DNA of 64,000 nucleotides from Asaia bogorensis. GTDB taxonomy: Bacteria; Pseudomonadota; Alphaproteobacteria; Acetobacterales; Acetobacteraceae. Below the pieces are notes generated by a model. It did no database searches and was not told the DNA's origin. It saw only the letters and a program-made list of their open reading frames with translations. This document shows, in pieces, positions 38,184 to 47,232 of the stretch. Position 1 is the first letter of the stretch. Each line of letters begins with the position of its first letter. The DNA lies in the NCBI GenBank assembly GCA_943333505.2, contig CALQTN020000003.1, positions 53,511-117,510 on the forward strand, in the 5' to 3' direction. A program made the position numbers and the translations under genes.

Positions 38184-38783
38184 TTGGGCGGTCCCGAAGT
38201 CACCAGGCTGATCGCGCTGCTGGCGAAACTGCCCGGCCTCGGCCCGCGCAGTGCCCGCCGTGCCGCGCTGAAACTGCTGCAGGCGCCAGAAACCCGAATG
38301 CTGCCGCTGGCGGTGGCGCTTGCGGACGCCGCGCGCAGCGTGCGGTCCTGCACCGAATGCGGAAATCTCGACAGCGCCGATCCCTGCGCGATCTGCGCCG
38401 ATCCGCGTCGCGACCAGACGATCATCTGCGTGGTCGAAGGGGTTGGCGATCTGTGGGCACTGGAACGCGCCCATGTCCACCAAGGCCGCTATCATGTCCT
38501 CGGCGGCACCTTGTCGCCGCTGGGCGGAGTGGGGCCGGATGACCTCAATCTCGCACCATTGCTCGCGCGGGTTGAGGCGGGCGGGATTGTCGAGATCATT
38601 CTAGCTTTAGGGGCGACAGTGGAAGGCGCGACCACGATGCACTGGCTCGCCGATCGGCTGAAACCGCATGCAATAACGGTCAGCCGGGTTGGCCAGGGGG
38701 TGCCGATCGGCGGCGCGTTGGATGTGCTGGATGACGGAACGCTGGCGGCGGCGTTACGGGCCCGGCGGCCGGCAAGCGCCTAG
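38184..38783 (+). CDS. recR: Recombination protein RecR
   Basis: Acts with RecO in RecF-pathway repair. The 199-residue protein has the helix-hairpin-helix segment KLPGLGPRSARRAALKLL, a zinc finger (Cys56, Cys59, Cys68, Cys71 in SCTECG and PCAICADP) and a Toprim domain (ICVVEGVGDLWALE and later VEIILALGATVEG). The start is TTG 38184, giving the standard length; a longer in-frame ATG at 38079 lies inside ybaB. The last base of its stop is the first base of the repeat. Confidence 0.94.
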   Translation: MGGPEVTRLIALLAKLPGLGPRSARRAALKLLQAPETRMLPLAVALADAARSVRSCTECGNLDSADPCAICADPRRDQTIICVVEGVGDLWALERAHVHQGRYHVLGGTLSPLGGVGPDDLNLAPLLARVEAGGIVEIILALGATVEGATTMHWLADRLKPHAITVSRVGQGVPIGGALDVLDDGTLAAALRARRPASA

Positions 38784-38882
38784 ATCATCATTCGTTCAAT
38801 CGGCTTCGATTGTACGGATAAAGATGATCGTTAAAACAACACCCTAGAGCGTGATGACCGCGCCCATCAGCGGTCATCACGC
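38783..38882. repeat. Two-hairpin dispersed repeat, copy 3 (probable bidirectional terminator)
   Basis: Hairpin 1: outer arms GATCATC (38783-38789) and GATGATC (38823-38829), middle TTCGT/ACGGA, inner CAATCG/CGATTG around GCTT. The linker TTAAAACAACACCC follows. Hairpin 2: perfect 13-bp stem, GCGTGATGACCGC (38849-38861) with GCGGTCATCACGC (38870-38882). Lies between convergent recR and the MFS gene. Confidence 0.75.
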
Positions 38883-38890
38883 CTGAGGGT

Positions 38891-40060
38891 TCAGCGCCGC
38901 GCCAACGCCAGAACTGCCCCGACAACACCGAACCCAGCCGCCAACGGACCGAAGCCCGCGAACCCATAATTGCCCATCATCCAGCCGCCGAGGCTCGCCG
39001 CGAACAGCCAGCCGAAACTCGCCGATGTCACGTTCAACCCCAGCACGGTGCCGCGAATATGTTCCGGCACATCGGCCAGCGCCGCGATCAGCGATGGCCG
39101 GGCAACTGCGTTCACGAAGACATAAAGGAAGGCGAGCGCCACGGTCACCGCGATGCTGGGGTGCCAGCCGAACAGCGCAATGGCGACACCGCCCGATGCC
39201 ACCATCGACACCGCGAAAGTGCGCAACCGGTTGGGGACGCGGTCAGCGATCTGTCCGCCGGCGATGGTGCCAAGGATGTTGCCGACGGCAAACAGTGCCA
39301 GCGGAATGGCCAGGGCGGCCAGCGACAACCCGAAGGTTTCCTGCAGAAACGTGGCAAAATAGACTGCGGTCAGTCCGTAGCAGACCCGTTCGCACACACC
39401 CATCGCCAGCAGCCGGATCACCGGCCCCGACATCGCGGTGCGCAAGGACGGCGCCGGCGCGCCGGCCATCCGCCGGCCGCTATCCCCTCCACTGGTGGTC
39501 AGCGCGAGGCCAACCAAGGCCGCGACCGCAATCGCCCCGACGCAGAGATTAACCCCGCGCCAGCCGACATATGATCCGATCCACGCCGCCATCGGCACGC
39601 CCACCAGCAAGGTCAGCGATTGCCCGGCCATCACCCAGCCCAGCGCCCGGCCACGCTGCCCTTGTTCGACCCTGGCCGACACCTCGGCAAAGGTGACGCC
39701 AGTGAAGGCGCCGCTCGATCCGCCCGCCAAAATTGACCATAGCGCCACAGTCAGGAAGCTTTCCGCCTGGGCGACGCCGAACAGGGCGATTGTCAACACA
39801 ACCGGGCCGCCAAGCAGGAAGGGCCGACGGCCAAACCGGTCCGATCCGGCGCCGGCGACCATCGATACGATGCCCCAGGCGACGGACGTCATCGCGACAA
39901 GATTGGCAACCAGCGCGATCTCGGTCCCCAGATCGCGCGCCATATCGATCAGAAACGGCGCGCGCGTCGTCCCGGACGACGACGCCGCGAACATGCCGAG
40001 GCAGGCCGACGACAGCAGGGCATAGGGCAAAGCCGGTTCGCGGAGTTTGGGACCGTTCAT
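38891..40060 (-). CDS. MFS transporter, 12-helix type
   Basis: A 389-residue polytopic protein with about 12 hydrophobic segments. The motif A-like loop between helices 2 and 3 reads GAGSDRFGRRPFLLGG, and the second half repeats a similar loop (GGQIADRVPNRLRT). This fits the DHA1 drug/metabolite efflux branch. Substrate unknown. It converges on recR across the structured repeat. Confidence 0.85.
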   Translation of the reverse strand: MNGPKLREPALPYALLSSACLGMFAASSSGTTRAPFLIDMARDLGTEIALVANLVAMTSVAWGIVSMVAGAGSDRFGRRPFLLGGPVVLTIALFGVAQAESFLTVALWSILAGGSSGAFTGVTFAEVSARVEQGQRGRALGWVMAGQSLTLLVGVPMAAWIGSYVGWRGVNLCVGAIAVAALVGLALTTSGGDSGRRMAGAPAPSLRTAMSGPVIRLLAMGVCERVCYGLTAVYFATFLQETFGLSLAALAIPLALFAVGNILGTIAGGQIADRVPNRLRTFAVSMVASGGVAIALFGWHPSIAVTVALAFLYVFVNAVARPSLIAALADVPEHIRGTVLGLNVTSASFGWLFAASLGGWMMGNYGFAGFGPLAAGFGVVGAVLALARR

Positions 40061-40173
40061 TTGGCGGAGGTTAGATCACGTAGCCACGTTGCCGCCTATG
40101 CGTGCGGGGCTGTATCGGCCTGCCCGTAAACCGCCGTCACCATTGTCCCCAGCGCATTGCTTACCCGCAACCC

Positions 40174-40195
40174 GTCGGCTCGGTGCGGAGCCGAC
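40174..40195 (-). terminator. Hairpin downstream of the DUF2244 gene
   Basis: A perfect 8-bp inverted repeat, GTCGGCTC and GAGCCGAC, with a 6-base loop lies 25 bp past the stop. No strong U tract follows on the minus strand, so termination efficiency is uncertain. Confidence 0.35.
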
Positions 40196-40220
40196 CAAGG
40201 CCCGGCAGCGGCCTGCTGCG

Positions 40221-40718
40221 TTATCGCGCCTGATCAAACCGTGGATTGCGCCAGCGATACAGTGCCTCATCGAGCGCCTGGGCGAGGTCGCGCTTTTCGG
40301 CATCGCCCAGCGCACCGGCAATTTCAACACTTTGCCGCCCGCCTTCGACCAGCAGCGCCGGGGTGCGGCCCGGGCGCTCAGCCAGGCGGACATGCAGCCA
40401 GCTCGGCTCCAGCGTCAGTTCCTGCCGGCGCCCGGTTGGGCTGGTGCGGATCACCCGCAGGCTGGCGTCTGTCAGCACCACCAGCTCGCGCGCCCGCCCG
40501 TCGCGGATATGGAGGCGAAACAGCCAGGCGGCGAGCAGCAACTCCAATCCGGTGAAGCCGCCCACCGGCCAGGCGCCAACCACCGCCCACAGCACCGCCG
40601 AGCCAACGCATACCAAGCTGATGACCCCGAGCAGCACCTGCATCGTCGCCACCGACAGGGCGCGGCGCGGGGTGATGACGGCTTGGAAGCGTAAGGTGGC
40701 CTCGATAGCTTGCTCCAT
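40221..40718 (-). CDS. DUF2244 membrane protein
   Basis: This 165-residue protein has two adjacent transmembrane helices (about residues 22-65) followed by a soluble domain with GFTGLELLLAAW, LVVLTDASLRVIR and ELTLEPSWLHVRL, characteristic of DUF2244. Such proteins often sit near nth in alphaproteobacteria, as here in a divergent arrangement. ATG 40718 is chosen; a GTG at 40743-40745 would add 9 residues. Function is unknown. Confidence 0.82.
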   Translation of the reverse strand: MEQAIEATLRFQAVITPRRALSVATMQVLLGVISLVCVGSAVLWAVVGAWPVGGFTGLELLLAAWLFRLHIRDGRARELVVLTDASLRVIRTSPTGRRQELTLEPSWLHVRLAERPGRTPALLVEGGRQSVEIAGALGDAEKRDLAQALDEALYRWRNPRFDQAR

Positions 40719-40745
40719 AGGCTCGGTACGGTAAGAGTGTTTCAC

Positions 40746-41435
40746 ATGGTTGTCCCCGCCAAGCCCCGCAAGACCAAACCCGCCAAGACCAAACCGATGA
40801 CGCGCGAGCAGGTGCGTGGGTTCCTGACCGTTCTGCGCGCCAGTAACCCGGCGCCGGAAACCGAACTACGCTTCCACGATCCCTTCACCCTGCTGGTCGC
40901 TGTGGCTTTGTCGGCCCAGGCGACCGATATCTCGGTCAACAAAGCGACGCTCGGCCTGTTCGCGGCCGCGCCCGACCCGGCCGCAATGGTGGCGCTGGGC
41001 GTCGACGGCGTGGCCAACCATATCCGCACCATCGGGTTATGGCAGGGCAAGGCACGCAATGTGGTGGCGCTGTCGCAGCAATTGCTCGACCGCCATGGCG
41101 GGCAGGTTCCACATGATCGGGCGGCACTGGAAGCCTTGCCCGGTGTTGGAAGGAAAACCGCCAACGTGGTGCTGAACGTCGCCTTTGGCGAGCCAACCAT
41201 GGCGGTGGATACGCATATTTTCCGCCTCGGCAACCGCACCGGGATCGCGCCGGGGACCAATGAACGTCAGGTGGAAGATGCGCTGGTCAAGCGCATTCCG
41301 CCCGAGATGCTGCGCGACGCACATAACTGGCTCATCCTGCATGGTCGCTACGTGTGCAAAGCCCGCAAGCCGGAATGCTGGCGCTGCAACGCCGCTGAAT
41401 TTTGTCGCTATCCGAATAAGGAGATTTCGCCATGA
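40746..41435 (+). CDS. nth: Endonuclease III
   Basis: A base-excision repair glycosylase/AP lyase for oxidised pyrimidines. The 229-residue protein has the helix-hairpin-helix LEALPGVGRKTANVVL, the catalytic Asp in VDTHIFRLGNRTG, and the C-terminal 4Fe-4S ligands spaced C-x6-C-x2-C-x5-C in VCKARKPECWRCNAAEFC. A Lys/Pro-rich N-terminal tail precedes the core. ATG 40746 is used. The stop overlaps the MlrC-like gene (ATGA). Confidence 0.95.
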   Translation: MVVPAKPRKTKPAKTKPMTREQVRGFLTVLRASNPAPETELRFHDPFTLLVAVALSAQATDISVNKATLGLFAAAPDPAAMVALGVDGVANHIRTIGLWQGKARNVVALSQQLLDRHGGQVPHDRAALEALPGVGRKTANVVLNVAFGEPTMAVDTHIFRLGNRTGIAPGTNERQVEDALVKRIPPEMLRDAHNWLILHGRYVCKARKPECWRCNAAEFCRYPNKEISP

Positions 41436-42889
41436 CCGCGATCCGCATCGCCGTACTGCAATTTACCCACGAAACCGTGACGTTTCTGCCCAACGACACC
41501 ACACGCGACGATTTCATCTACCCAGGATCACCAGCTGCGGGCGAAGCCCTGCTGACCAGCGCACCGAAATCTTACATGGGCGGCTTTGTAAAGCTGGCGC
41601 GCGAAGCGCCCGACGTCGAACTCACCGGCATCACCTCGCCACTTTGGCCGAAAACCGGCACCGGTTCCGGTTGGGTCACAACCGACGCGTTCGAGCATTT
41701 CCTCGGCGTTCAACTGGCGGAATTGCAGGCGCAGGGGCCGTTCGACGGCGTCTACCTCGCGCTGCACGGCGCCATGGCGGTGCGCGGCGTGGCGCGGCCG
41801 GAGGCCGAGATCGCGCGGCGGGTACGCGCGCTGGTTGGTCAATCCTGCCGGATCGCCGGCACGTTCGATCCGCATGGTAACGAGGACGATCAGTATCTGC
41901 GCCACGCCGATTTCGGCTTCTGCGCCAAGTATTTCCCGCATTACGATGAATACGTGCAGGGCACCCGCGCCGCCCGCATGCTGATCCGCGCGATCCGGAA
42001 CGATTTTGCGCCAAGCCATCATGTCATCAAGGTGCCGATCATCACCCCGACGGTGCTGCAATGGACCGGGGCATCACCGTGGATGGATCTGGTGCAGCGC
42101 GCGTTGACCTGGGAAGCCCGCGAACCCGATGTGTTCGTGAATTTTTTCTTCGGCTTCCCCTGGGCCGACACCGTCGATGCCGGGATGACAGTGCAGGTCA
42201 CCACCAACGCCAACCCGGCGCTGGCCAAAAGGGTCGCCGAGGACATGGCTGGCGCTGCCTGGCGCGCAAGGCAGGCGCTGATTGCAACCACCAAAATCCT
42301 GCCAATGCCCGAAGCAGTGGCCGCGGCCGCAACCGGGGAAGGCCGGGTGGTACTCGCCGACTACAGCGATCGCTCCGGCGCCGCGACATTCCTGCTCGCC
42401 GACATCATCGCCCAGGATCTGCCGAATGTGCTGGTGGCGACAGTGAAGGACGCCGAGCTTCTGGCGCGGATCGCCAACGGAAAGCCCGGCGATGCCTTCG
42501 ATCAGATGGTTGGCGGCAAAATCGACGCCTCGGCGGGCGATCCGGTGCGGGTGACCGGCACCCTGCGCGGCATCGGCCAGGGTTGGGCGACGGTTGATTT
42601 CGGTCGCGGTTGCGTATTGGTGATCAGCGAATTCCTGACCCAGATCATCGAGCCCGCAACCTTGCGCAGCTACGCAGTCAACCCCGATGATTTCACCGTG
42701 TTCGCCATCAAGTCTCGCGCCCATTTCCGCCGTGGCTTCGATGATAGCGGTTACGCCAAAACGATCCTGCTGGTCGAACCACCCGCGCCGTTCCTCGGCA
42801 CGACGGGGCTGGAGGCGTTGACCTTCGCGCATCTGCGGCTCACGGACTACTTCCCCTATGGCGATCCGGTGTTCCCGCCGGCGCCGTAG
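41432..42889 (+). CDS. M81 family metallopeptidase (MlrC-like)
   Basis: This 485-residue protein matches the microcystinase C family: N-terminal AVLQFTHETVTFLP (metal-binding His), YLALHGAMAV, the FDPHGNEDD segment and a C-terminal domain starting near DYSDRSGA. MlrC proteins are zinc peptidases acting on linear peptides; in organisms that do not degrade microcystin the substrate is unknown. It converges on a dipeptide-type ABC importer, with which such genes are often linked, suggesting joint peptide uptake and hydrolysis. Confidence 0.85.
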   Translation: MTAIRIAVLQFTHETVTFLPNDTTRDDFIYPGSPAAGEALLTSAPKSYMGGFVKLAREAPDVELTGITSPLWPKTGTGSGWVTTDAFEHFLGVQLAELQAQGPFDGVYLALHGAMAVRGVARPEAEIARRVRALVGQSCRIAGTFDPHGNEDDQYLRHADFGFCAKYFPHYDEYVQGTRAARMLIRAIRNDFAPSHHVIKVPIITPTVLQWTGASPWMDLVQRALTWEAREPDVFVNFFFGFPWADTVDAGMTVQVTTNANPALAKRVAEDMAGAAWRARQALIATTKILPMPEAVAAAATGEGRVVLADYSDRSGAATFLLADIIAQDLPNVLVATVKDAELLARIANGKPGDAFDQMVGGKIDASAGDPVRVTGTLRGIGQGWATVDFGRGCVLVISEFLTQIIEPATLRSYAVNPDDFTVFAIKSRAHFRRGFDDSGYAKTILLVEPPAPFLGTTGLEALTFAHLRLTDYFPYGDPVFPPAP

Positions 42890-42902
42890 TCTGGCAGGTT
42901 TT

Positions 42903-43724
42903 CTACCGCAGCATCCCCCGCATCCTGGGGTCCAGCGCGTCGCGCAGCGTGTCGCCCAGCAGGTTGAGCCCGAGCACCAGCATCGCGATCACCGCCCCAG
43001 GGGCGAGCGCGATCCACGGCGCTTCGACCAGGGTATCGCGGCCATCGGCGATGATGGAACCAAGCGTCGGCAGCGGCGGCGGCGGGCCGACACCGACAAA
43101 GCTGAGCACAGCTTCAGCCAGAATGGCGACGGCAAAGACGAAGGTTTGCTGCACAGCCAAGGGCGCGGCGCAGGCGGGCAGGATATGCTGGCCGAGGATG
43201 CGGACAGTGTTGGCGCCGACGGCGCGCGCCGCCTCAACATAATCCAGCGCGCGGGCGACCAGAACCGCGGCGCGCATGACCCGGGCAGTGCGCGGGGTGT
43301 AGGCGACTGTCAGCGCAACAATGGCGGTCGCCTCGCTCGGGCCGAGGGTGGCAGCAAGCGCAATAGCCAGCAGCAGGCCGGGGAAGGCCATCAGCCCGTC
43401 CATCACCCGCATCAGCCAGGCATCCGCCGGGCGCCACCAACCGGCGACAAGGCCGATGCTGGCGCCGGCAAGCCCGGACAGCACCGCGACGGCGAGGCCG
43501 ATGCGCAGCGACACGCCAGCGCCGAACAGAATGCGGCTGAGCACATCGCGGCCATAACGATCCGTGCCCAGCAAATACAAATCGTTGGGCGCACCGAGCC
43601 GGTAGCGATAATTGTTCTTCACCGGATCGAACGGCGCGATCCAGCCGGCGGCAATGGCCGCGATCGCAACAACCCCAACCAGGACCAACCCGACCAGGAA
43701 GGCCGGCCGACGCAGGAAATTCAT
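42903..43724 (-). CDS. Dipeptide-type ABC transporter permease (DppC-like)
   Basis: A 273-residue inner-membrane permease. LLGTDRYGRDVLSRILFGA is the DppC-type periplasmic motif, and the EAA loop reads YVEAARAVGANTVRILGQH. Six helices are predicted. ATG 43724 overlaps the stop of the DppB-like gene; the longer frame to 43754 is rejected. No ATPase gene follows; the next gene is convergent. Confidence 0.9.
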   Translation of the reverse strand: MNFLRRPAFLVGLVLVGVVAIAAIAAGWIAPFDPVKNNYRYRLGAPNDLYLLGTDRYGRDVLSRILFGAGVSLRIGLAVAVLSGLAGASIGLVAGWWRPADAWLMRVMDGLMAFPGLLLAIALAATLGPSEATAIVALTVAYTPRTARVMRAAVLVARALDYVEAARAVGANTVRILGQHILPACAAPLAVQQTFVFAVAILAEAVLSFVGVGPPPPLPTLGSIIADGRDTLVEAPWIALAPGAVIAMLVLGLNLLGDTLRDALDPRMRGMLR

Positions 43725-44668
43725 GATTGCGCCCGCAGGCGGGGATCGGCCCACAGATACAGCAGATCGACCAGCAAATTCACCAGCACAAACACAAAGG
43801 CGATCACCAGCAGGCCGCCCTGGATCACCGGCCAGTCACGCCGCAGGACCGAGCCAATCACCAGCCGCCCAACCCCGGGCAGGGAGAAAACCTGCTCGAT
43901 CACCAATGCGCCACCGAGCGACAAGCCGAAGCCGATACCGGCAACTGTCAGGATCGGCACCAGCGCGCCGGCAAGCACGTGGCGGGCGAAAACACGGATT
44001 TCCGATAGGCCCTTGGCGCGGGCGGTGCGGATGAAATCGCTGCTGGCGACTTCAAGCGCGGCGCTGCGCGTCATCCGTGCGATCGGGCCAAGCTGGGTCA
44101 GCGCCAGGGTTCCGGCGGGCATGGCAACCGAGCGCAGCCAGCCGAGCGGGTCCTGGCTGAGCGGAATGAAGCCACCCGTGGGCAGCCATTGCAGCTTCAC
44201 CCCCAGCACCCAGATCAGCAGCAGCCCGAGCCAGAAATCCGGCAGCGACAACCCGATCAGCGACGCCCCCATCGTGGCCTGATCCGGCCAGCGCCGCACG
44301 TTCTTGGCCGCGATCAGCCCGGCCGGAATGCCGATCGCGCACGCCACCCCGAGCCCAAGAAAAGCGAGCGACAATGTCACCGGCAGCCGTTCAAGGATCG
44401 CCGCACCGACGCCCTGGTTGAGCAGCACCGAACGCCCAAGATCCCCCTGCGCGAGACCCGCGTACCAGGACAGCATCCGGGTCAGGATCGGTTGATCGAG
44501 GCCCAGGCTTTCCCGCAGCCGCGCGATATCGGACGCAGTCGCCGATGCTCCGGCAAGCTCAGCCGCCATGTCGCCGGGGACCAGCAGGGTCAGCCCGAAC
44601 GACACCAGCGACACAACCAGCAACACTGGCACCGCCGCCAGCAGCCGAACCGCTATAAGACGCAGCAC
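43721..44668 (-). CDS. Dipeptide-type ABC transporter permease (DppB-like)
   Basis: A 315-residue permease with six helices. The N-terminal RLLAAVPVLLVVSLVSFGLT and LVPGDMAAELAG are typical of DppB, as is the EAA loop FIRTARAKGLSEIRVFARH. It forms a channel with the overlapping DppC-like permease, and is preceded by the binding-protein gene 118 bp upstream on the same strand. Confidence 0.9.
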   Translation of the reverse strand: MLRLIAVRLLAAVPVLLVVSLVSFGLTLLVPGDMAAELAGASATASDIARLRESLGLDQPILTRMLSWYAGLAQGDLGRSVLLNQGVGAAILERLPVTLSLAFLGLGVACAIGIPAGLIAAKNVRRWPDQATMGASLIGLSLPDFWLGLLLIWVLGVKLQWLPTGGFIPLSQDPLGWLRSVAMPAGTLALTQLGPIARMTRSAALEVASSDFIRTARAKGLSEIRVFARHVLAGALVPILTVAGIGFGLSLGGALVIEQVFSLPGVGRLVIGSVLRRDWPVIQGGLLVIAFVFVLVNLLVDLLYLWADPRLRAQS

Positions 44669-44729
44669 GGGGCTAGCGCTCGATCGTTTGGGAGTGTGTC
44701 ATCGACGGAGTCCGATCAAGGTCTAGCGC

Positions 44730-44779
44730 GTTGCTTGGGCATGCCATTTCATCGCTTCGTATAAGCAAGCCCAAGCGAT
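44730..44779 (-). terminator. Possible attenuating hairpin between binding-protein and permease genes
   Basis: GTTGCTTGGGC (44730-44740) pairs with GCCCAAGCGAT (44769-44779), 11 bp including two G-U pairs, across a 28-base loop. It may reduce transcription into the permease genes or protect the binding-protein mRNA. No U tract is clear. Confidence 0.3.
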
Positions 44780-44786
44780 ATTGCAC

Positions 44787-46328
44787 TCAGGCGAACCAGC
44801 AATCCCACATGCGGGGGATACGATAGGGTGCGTAATTGGCCACGTTCGACCGTGTCGCCTGGATCACCCCGATATCGCCGCACTTGATAGAGATCGCCTG
44901 ATCATAGATCCGGTCTTGGAACAGCTTCACCGCCGCCTGGCGATCCGACAGTTTCAACCCGGTGGTAAGCTGCAACTGCGCCTGCTCGATCACCGGATCG
45001 GGCTTGATCTGCACTGGGGTGGCACCGGCAAAGAAGCCGACCACGCCATAGGGGCCCTCATAAGGTTCGATCCCCATGCCGAGCGGCCACAAATTCCAGC
45101 CTTCGGGGCGCAGCCGCGCATTCATCACCGTCGGCCAATCCATCACCGACAATTTCACGGTCATCCCAACCGCGCGCAGCTGTTCCGCCGCGACGGTGGC
45201 GGCATCCAGATGGTTACGGAACGAGTTATCGGCGACGATGACCAACTCCTCGCCCTTGTAGCCGCCTTCCTTCAGCAGCGCCTTGGCCCGATCCTTGTTC
45301 TGGGTGGTGTATTTGGCGAGGCCCTCGGTACCCGGGAAATAGCTGGTGTTGGGGTGCTGCCAGGCCGGTTGCAGGCGGAACAATCCGCTGGTGGCGATGG
45401 CCATGATTTCTTCGAGATCGAGCGCCGCCTGAATGGCACGACGGATCGACAGATTCGCGGTCAGGCCATAATTGGTGTTCATCATCAGGGTCTGGAACGC
45501 CCAAGGCATCATCGTGTAGGCAACGATGGACTTGTCAGATTTCAACCGCTCGGCCGCTGGCACATCGAGCGCTTCCAGCACATGCAACTCGCCCGTTTGT
45601 AGCCCGGCGGTGCGGGCACCGCCCTCGGGCATGAAGCGGAAGCGCACGCTGTCAAAATAGGCGGTCTTGCGGCCGGCAAACCCGTCACGCCCTTTGTAGT
45701 TCGGGTTGGCGACGTATTTGTCGAAACGCTTCAGCAATGCGTGGCTGTCGGGCTTGAACTCGGCAAGGCTGAACGGCCCGGTGCCGATTGACCCGCCCTG
45801 CCCGGCCGGCTTGGCGCAATCTTCCGCGGTCATGATCGCACACGGCGCGCGCGGGCTGCTGATGCCCTCGATAAAGCCGGGATAAACCTGCGACAGCTTG
45901 ATCGTGACGGTGTTGGCATCCGGGGTTTCAATCGCTGCCACCGGCTTCATGATGAAGGCGCTGCCACCGACCTTGCCGAACCGTTCGAGGCTCGCCTTCA
46001 CGTCGGTGGAATCCATCACCTTGCCGTTATGGAACAGCACGCCCTTGCGGAGCGAGAATTTGTAGGTGAGGCCATCGGCGGAAATATCCACGCCTTCCGC
46101 GAGGTCCGGCTTCGGATCACCGGCTTCATCGCGCGCGAACAGGGTTTCGTGCATGTGCAGGCTGATATTGCGGCTGGCCTGGGCGGTGGTGGTTTGCGCA
46201 TCCAGCGTCGGCGGTTGCGCCTGCTGGGAAACGACGACATCGCCGCCCTTCTTCCCCTGCGCGATAGCTGGCAGCGGTAAAGCGGCGGCGGTAACGAGGC
46301 CAGCGGTAAAGCTGCGACGACGAAGCAT
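44787..46328 (-). CDS. ABC transporter solute-binding protein, family 5
   Basis: A 513-residue periplasmic binding protein with a signal peptide (MLRRRSFTAGLVTAAALPLP, cleavage near AIAQ). The twin or triple Arg suggests possible Tat export. The body has the family 5 pattern (KPDLAEGVDISADGLTYKF, RKGVLFHNGK, and IRRAIQAALDLEEI). Ligand is probably a peptide or related compound. ATG 46328 has AGAAGGA 7 bases upstream. It is the first gene of a binding-protein/permease/permease unit. Confidence 0.9.
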   Translation of the reverse strand: MLRRRSFTAGLVTAAALPLPAIAQGKKGGDVVVSQQAQPPTLDAQTTTAQASRNISLHMHETLFARDEAGDPKPDLAEGVDISADGLTYKFSLRKGVLFHNGKVMDSTDVKASLERFGKVGGSAFIMKPVAAIETPDANTVTIKLSQVYPGFIEGISSPRAPCAIMTAEDCAKPAGQGGSIGTGPFSLAEFKPDSHALLKRFDKYVANPNYKGRDGFAGRKTAYFDSVRFRFMPEGGARTAGLQTGELHVLEALDVPAAERLKSDKSIVAYTMMPWAFQTLMMNTNYGLTANLSIRRAIQAALDLEEIMAIATSGLFRLQPAWQHPNTSYFPGTEGLAKYTTQNKDRAKALLKEGGYKGEELVIVADNSFRNHLDAATVAAEQLRAVGMTVKLSVMDWPTVMNARLRPEGWNLWPLGMGIEPYEGPYGVVGFFAGATPVQIKPDPVIEQAQLQLTTGLKLSDRQAAVKLFQDRIYDQAISIKCGDIGVIQATRSNVANYAPYRIPRMWDCWFA

Positions 46329-46448
46329 GGTGAAATCCTTCTCCGGGAATTCTGATGCTGAATGCTGCGACCAGCACCCCCCACTTGGCAAGCGTTTAAT
46401 CCGGGCGCACGATAATTCCTGTCCTAAACCTCTGCAGGAGCAGAAGCC

Positions 46449-47210
46449 ATGTCGGCCGTCCTGAAATCCCTATCTTCCTCCGAAACCGAGGCCGAGGAGT
46501 GGCGCCTGCGTTGCGATATGGCGGCGGTGTTCCGGGTATCGGCCCGGCTCGGCTGGAACGAGCAGATCGGCAACCACAACTCGCTGATGCTGCCCGGCAA
46601 GGAACCGACCTTCCTGATCAACCCGCGCGGCTGGCGCTTTGAGGAGCTGACCGCATCGAGCCTGATCGTCTGCGATTTGGACGGCAAAGTGCTGCGTGGC
46701 ACCGGCGAATTGCGCAAGGTCGCCTTCCACATCCATGCCCGCATCCACATGCGCAACCCGGCCGCAGCCTGCGTGGTGCATGTCCATCCGCAGTATCTGA
46801 CCGCGCTGTCGATGCTGGAAAAGCCTGAACTGAGCCTGTCGCATCATAACAATCTGATGCTGAATGACCGGGTGGTGATCGACCTTGAAGGCGACGAACC
46901 CGTCGATAATAACTCTGAGGGCGACCGGATTGCCGATCTGATGGGCAACAAGACCATCATGATCATGGCGAGCCATGGCGTGACGGTGGTCGGCGCCACC
47001 GTCCACGAAGCCTTCGACGAATGCCACAGCGCCGAACGCACCGCGATGTATCAGGTCACCGCGATGTCCACCGGCCAAAAGCTGCGGCAACTGCCGGACC
47101 GCCTGCGCCGCGGCTATAACGGCGCCTGGGGCGACAAGGTCGATGCCCGCATGCATCTCGATGCGTGGCGGCGGATTTTGGATAAAGAAGGCGATGATTA
47201 CGCGACGTGA
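46449..47210 (+). CDS. Class II aldolase/adducin domain protein
   Basis: This 253-residue protein matches the class II aldolase fold: GWNEQIGNHNSLML, INPRGWRFEELTASSL, the zinc histidines in VVHVHPQYLTAL and a later His in MASHGVTVVG. It could act on sugar phosphates, but adducin-like members often lack known substrates. AGGAG precedes the ATG. It is divergent from the peptide-binding protein gene. Confidence 0.88.
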   Translation: MSAVLKSLSSSETEAEEWRLRCDMAAVFRVSARLGWNEQIGNHNSLMLPGKEPTFLINPRGWRFEELTASSLIVCDLDGKVLRGTGELRKVAFHIHARIHMRNPAAACVVHVHPQYLTALSMLEKPELSLSHHNNLMLNDRVVIDLEGDEPVDNNSEGDRIADLMGNKTIMIMASHGVTVVGATVHEAFDECHSAERTAMYQVTAMSTGQKLRQLPDRLRRGYNGAWGDKVDARMHLDAWRRILDKEGDDYAT

Positions 47211-47232
47211 TGGGGTGGCGTAGGGCTGGCAC

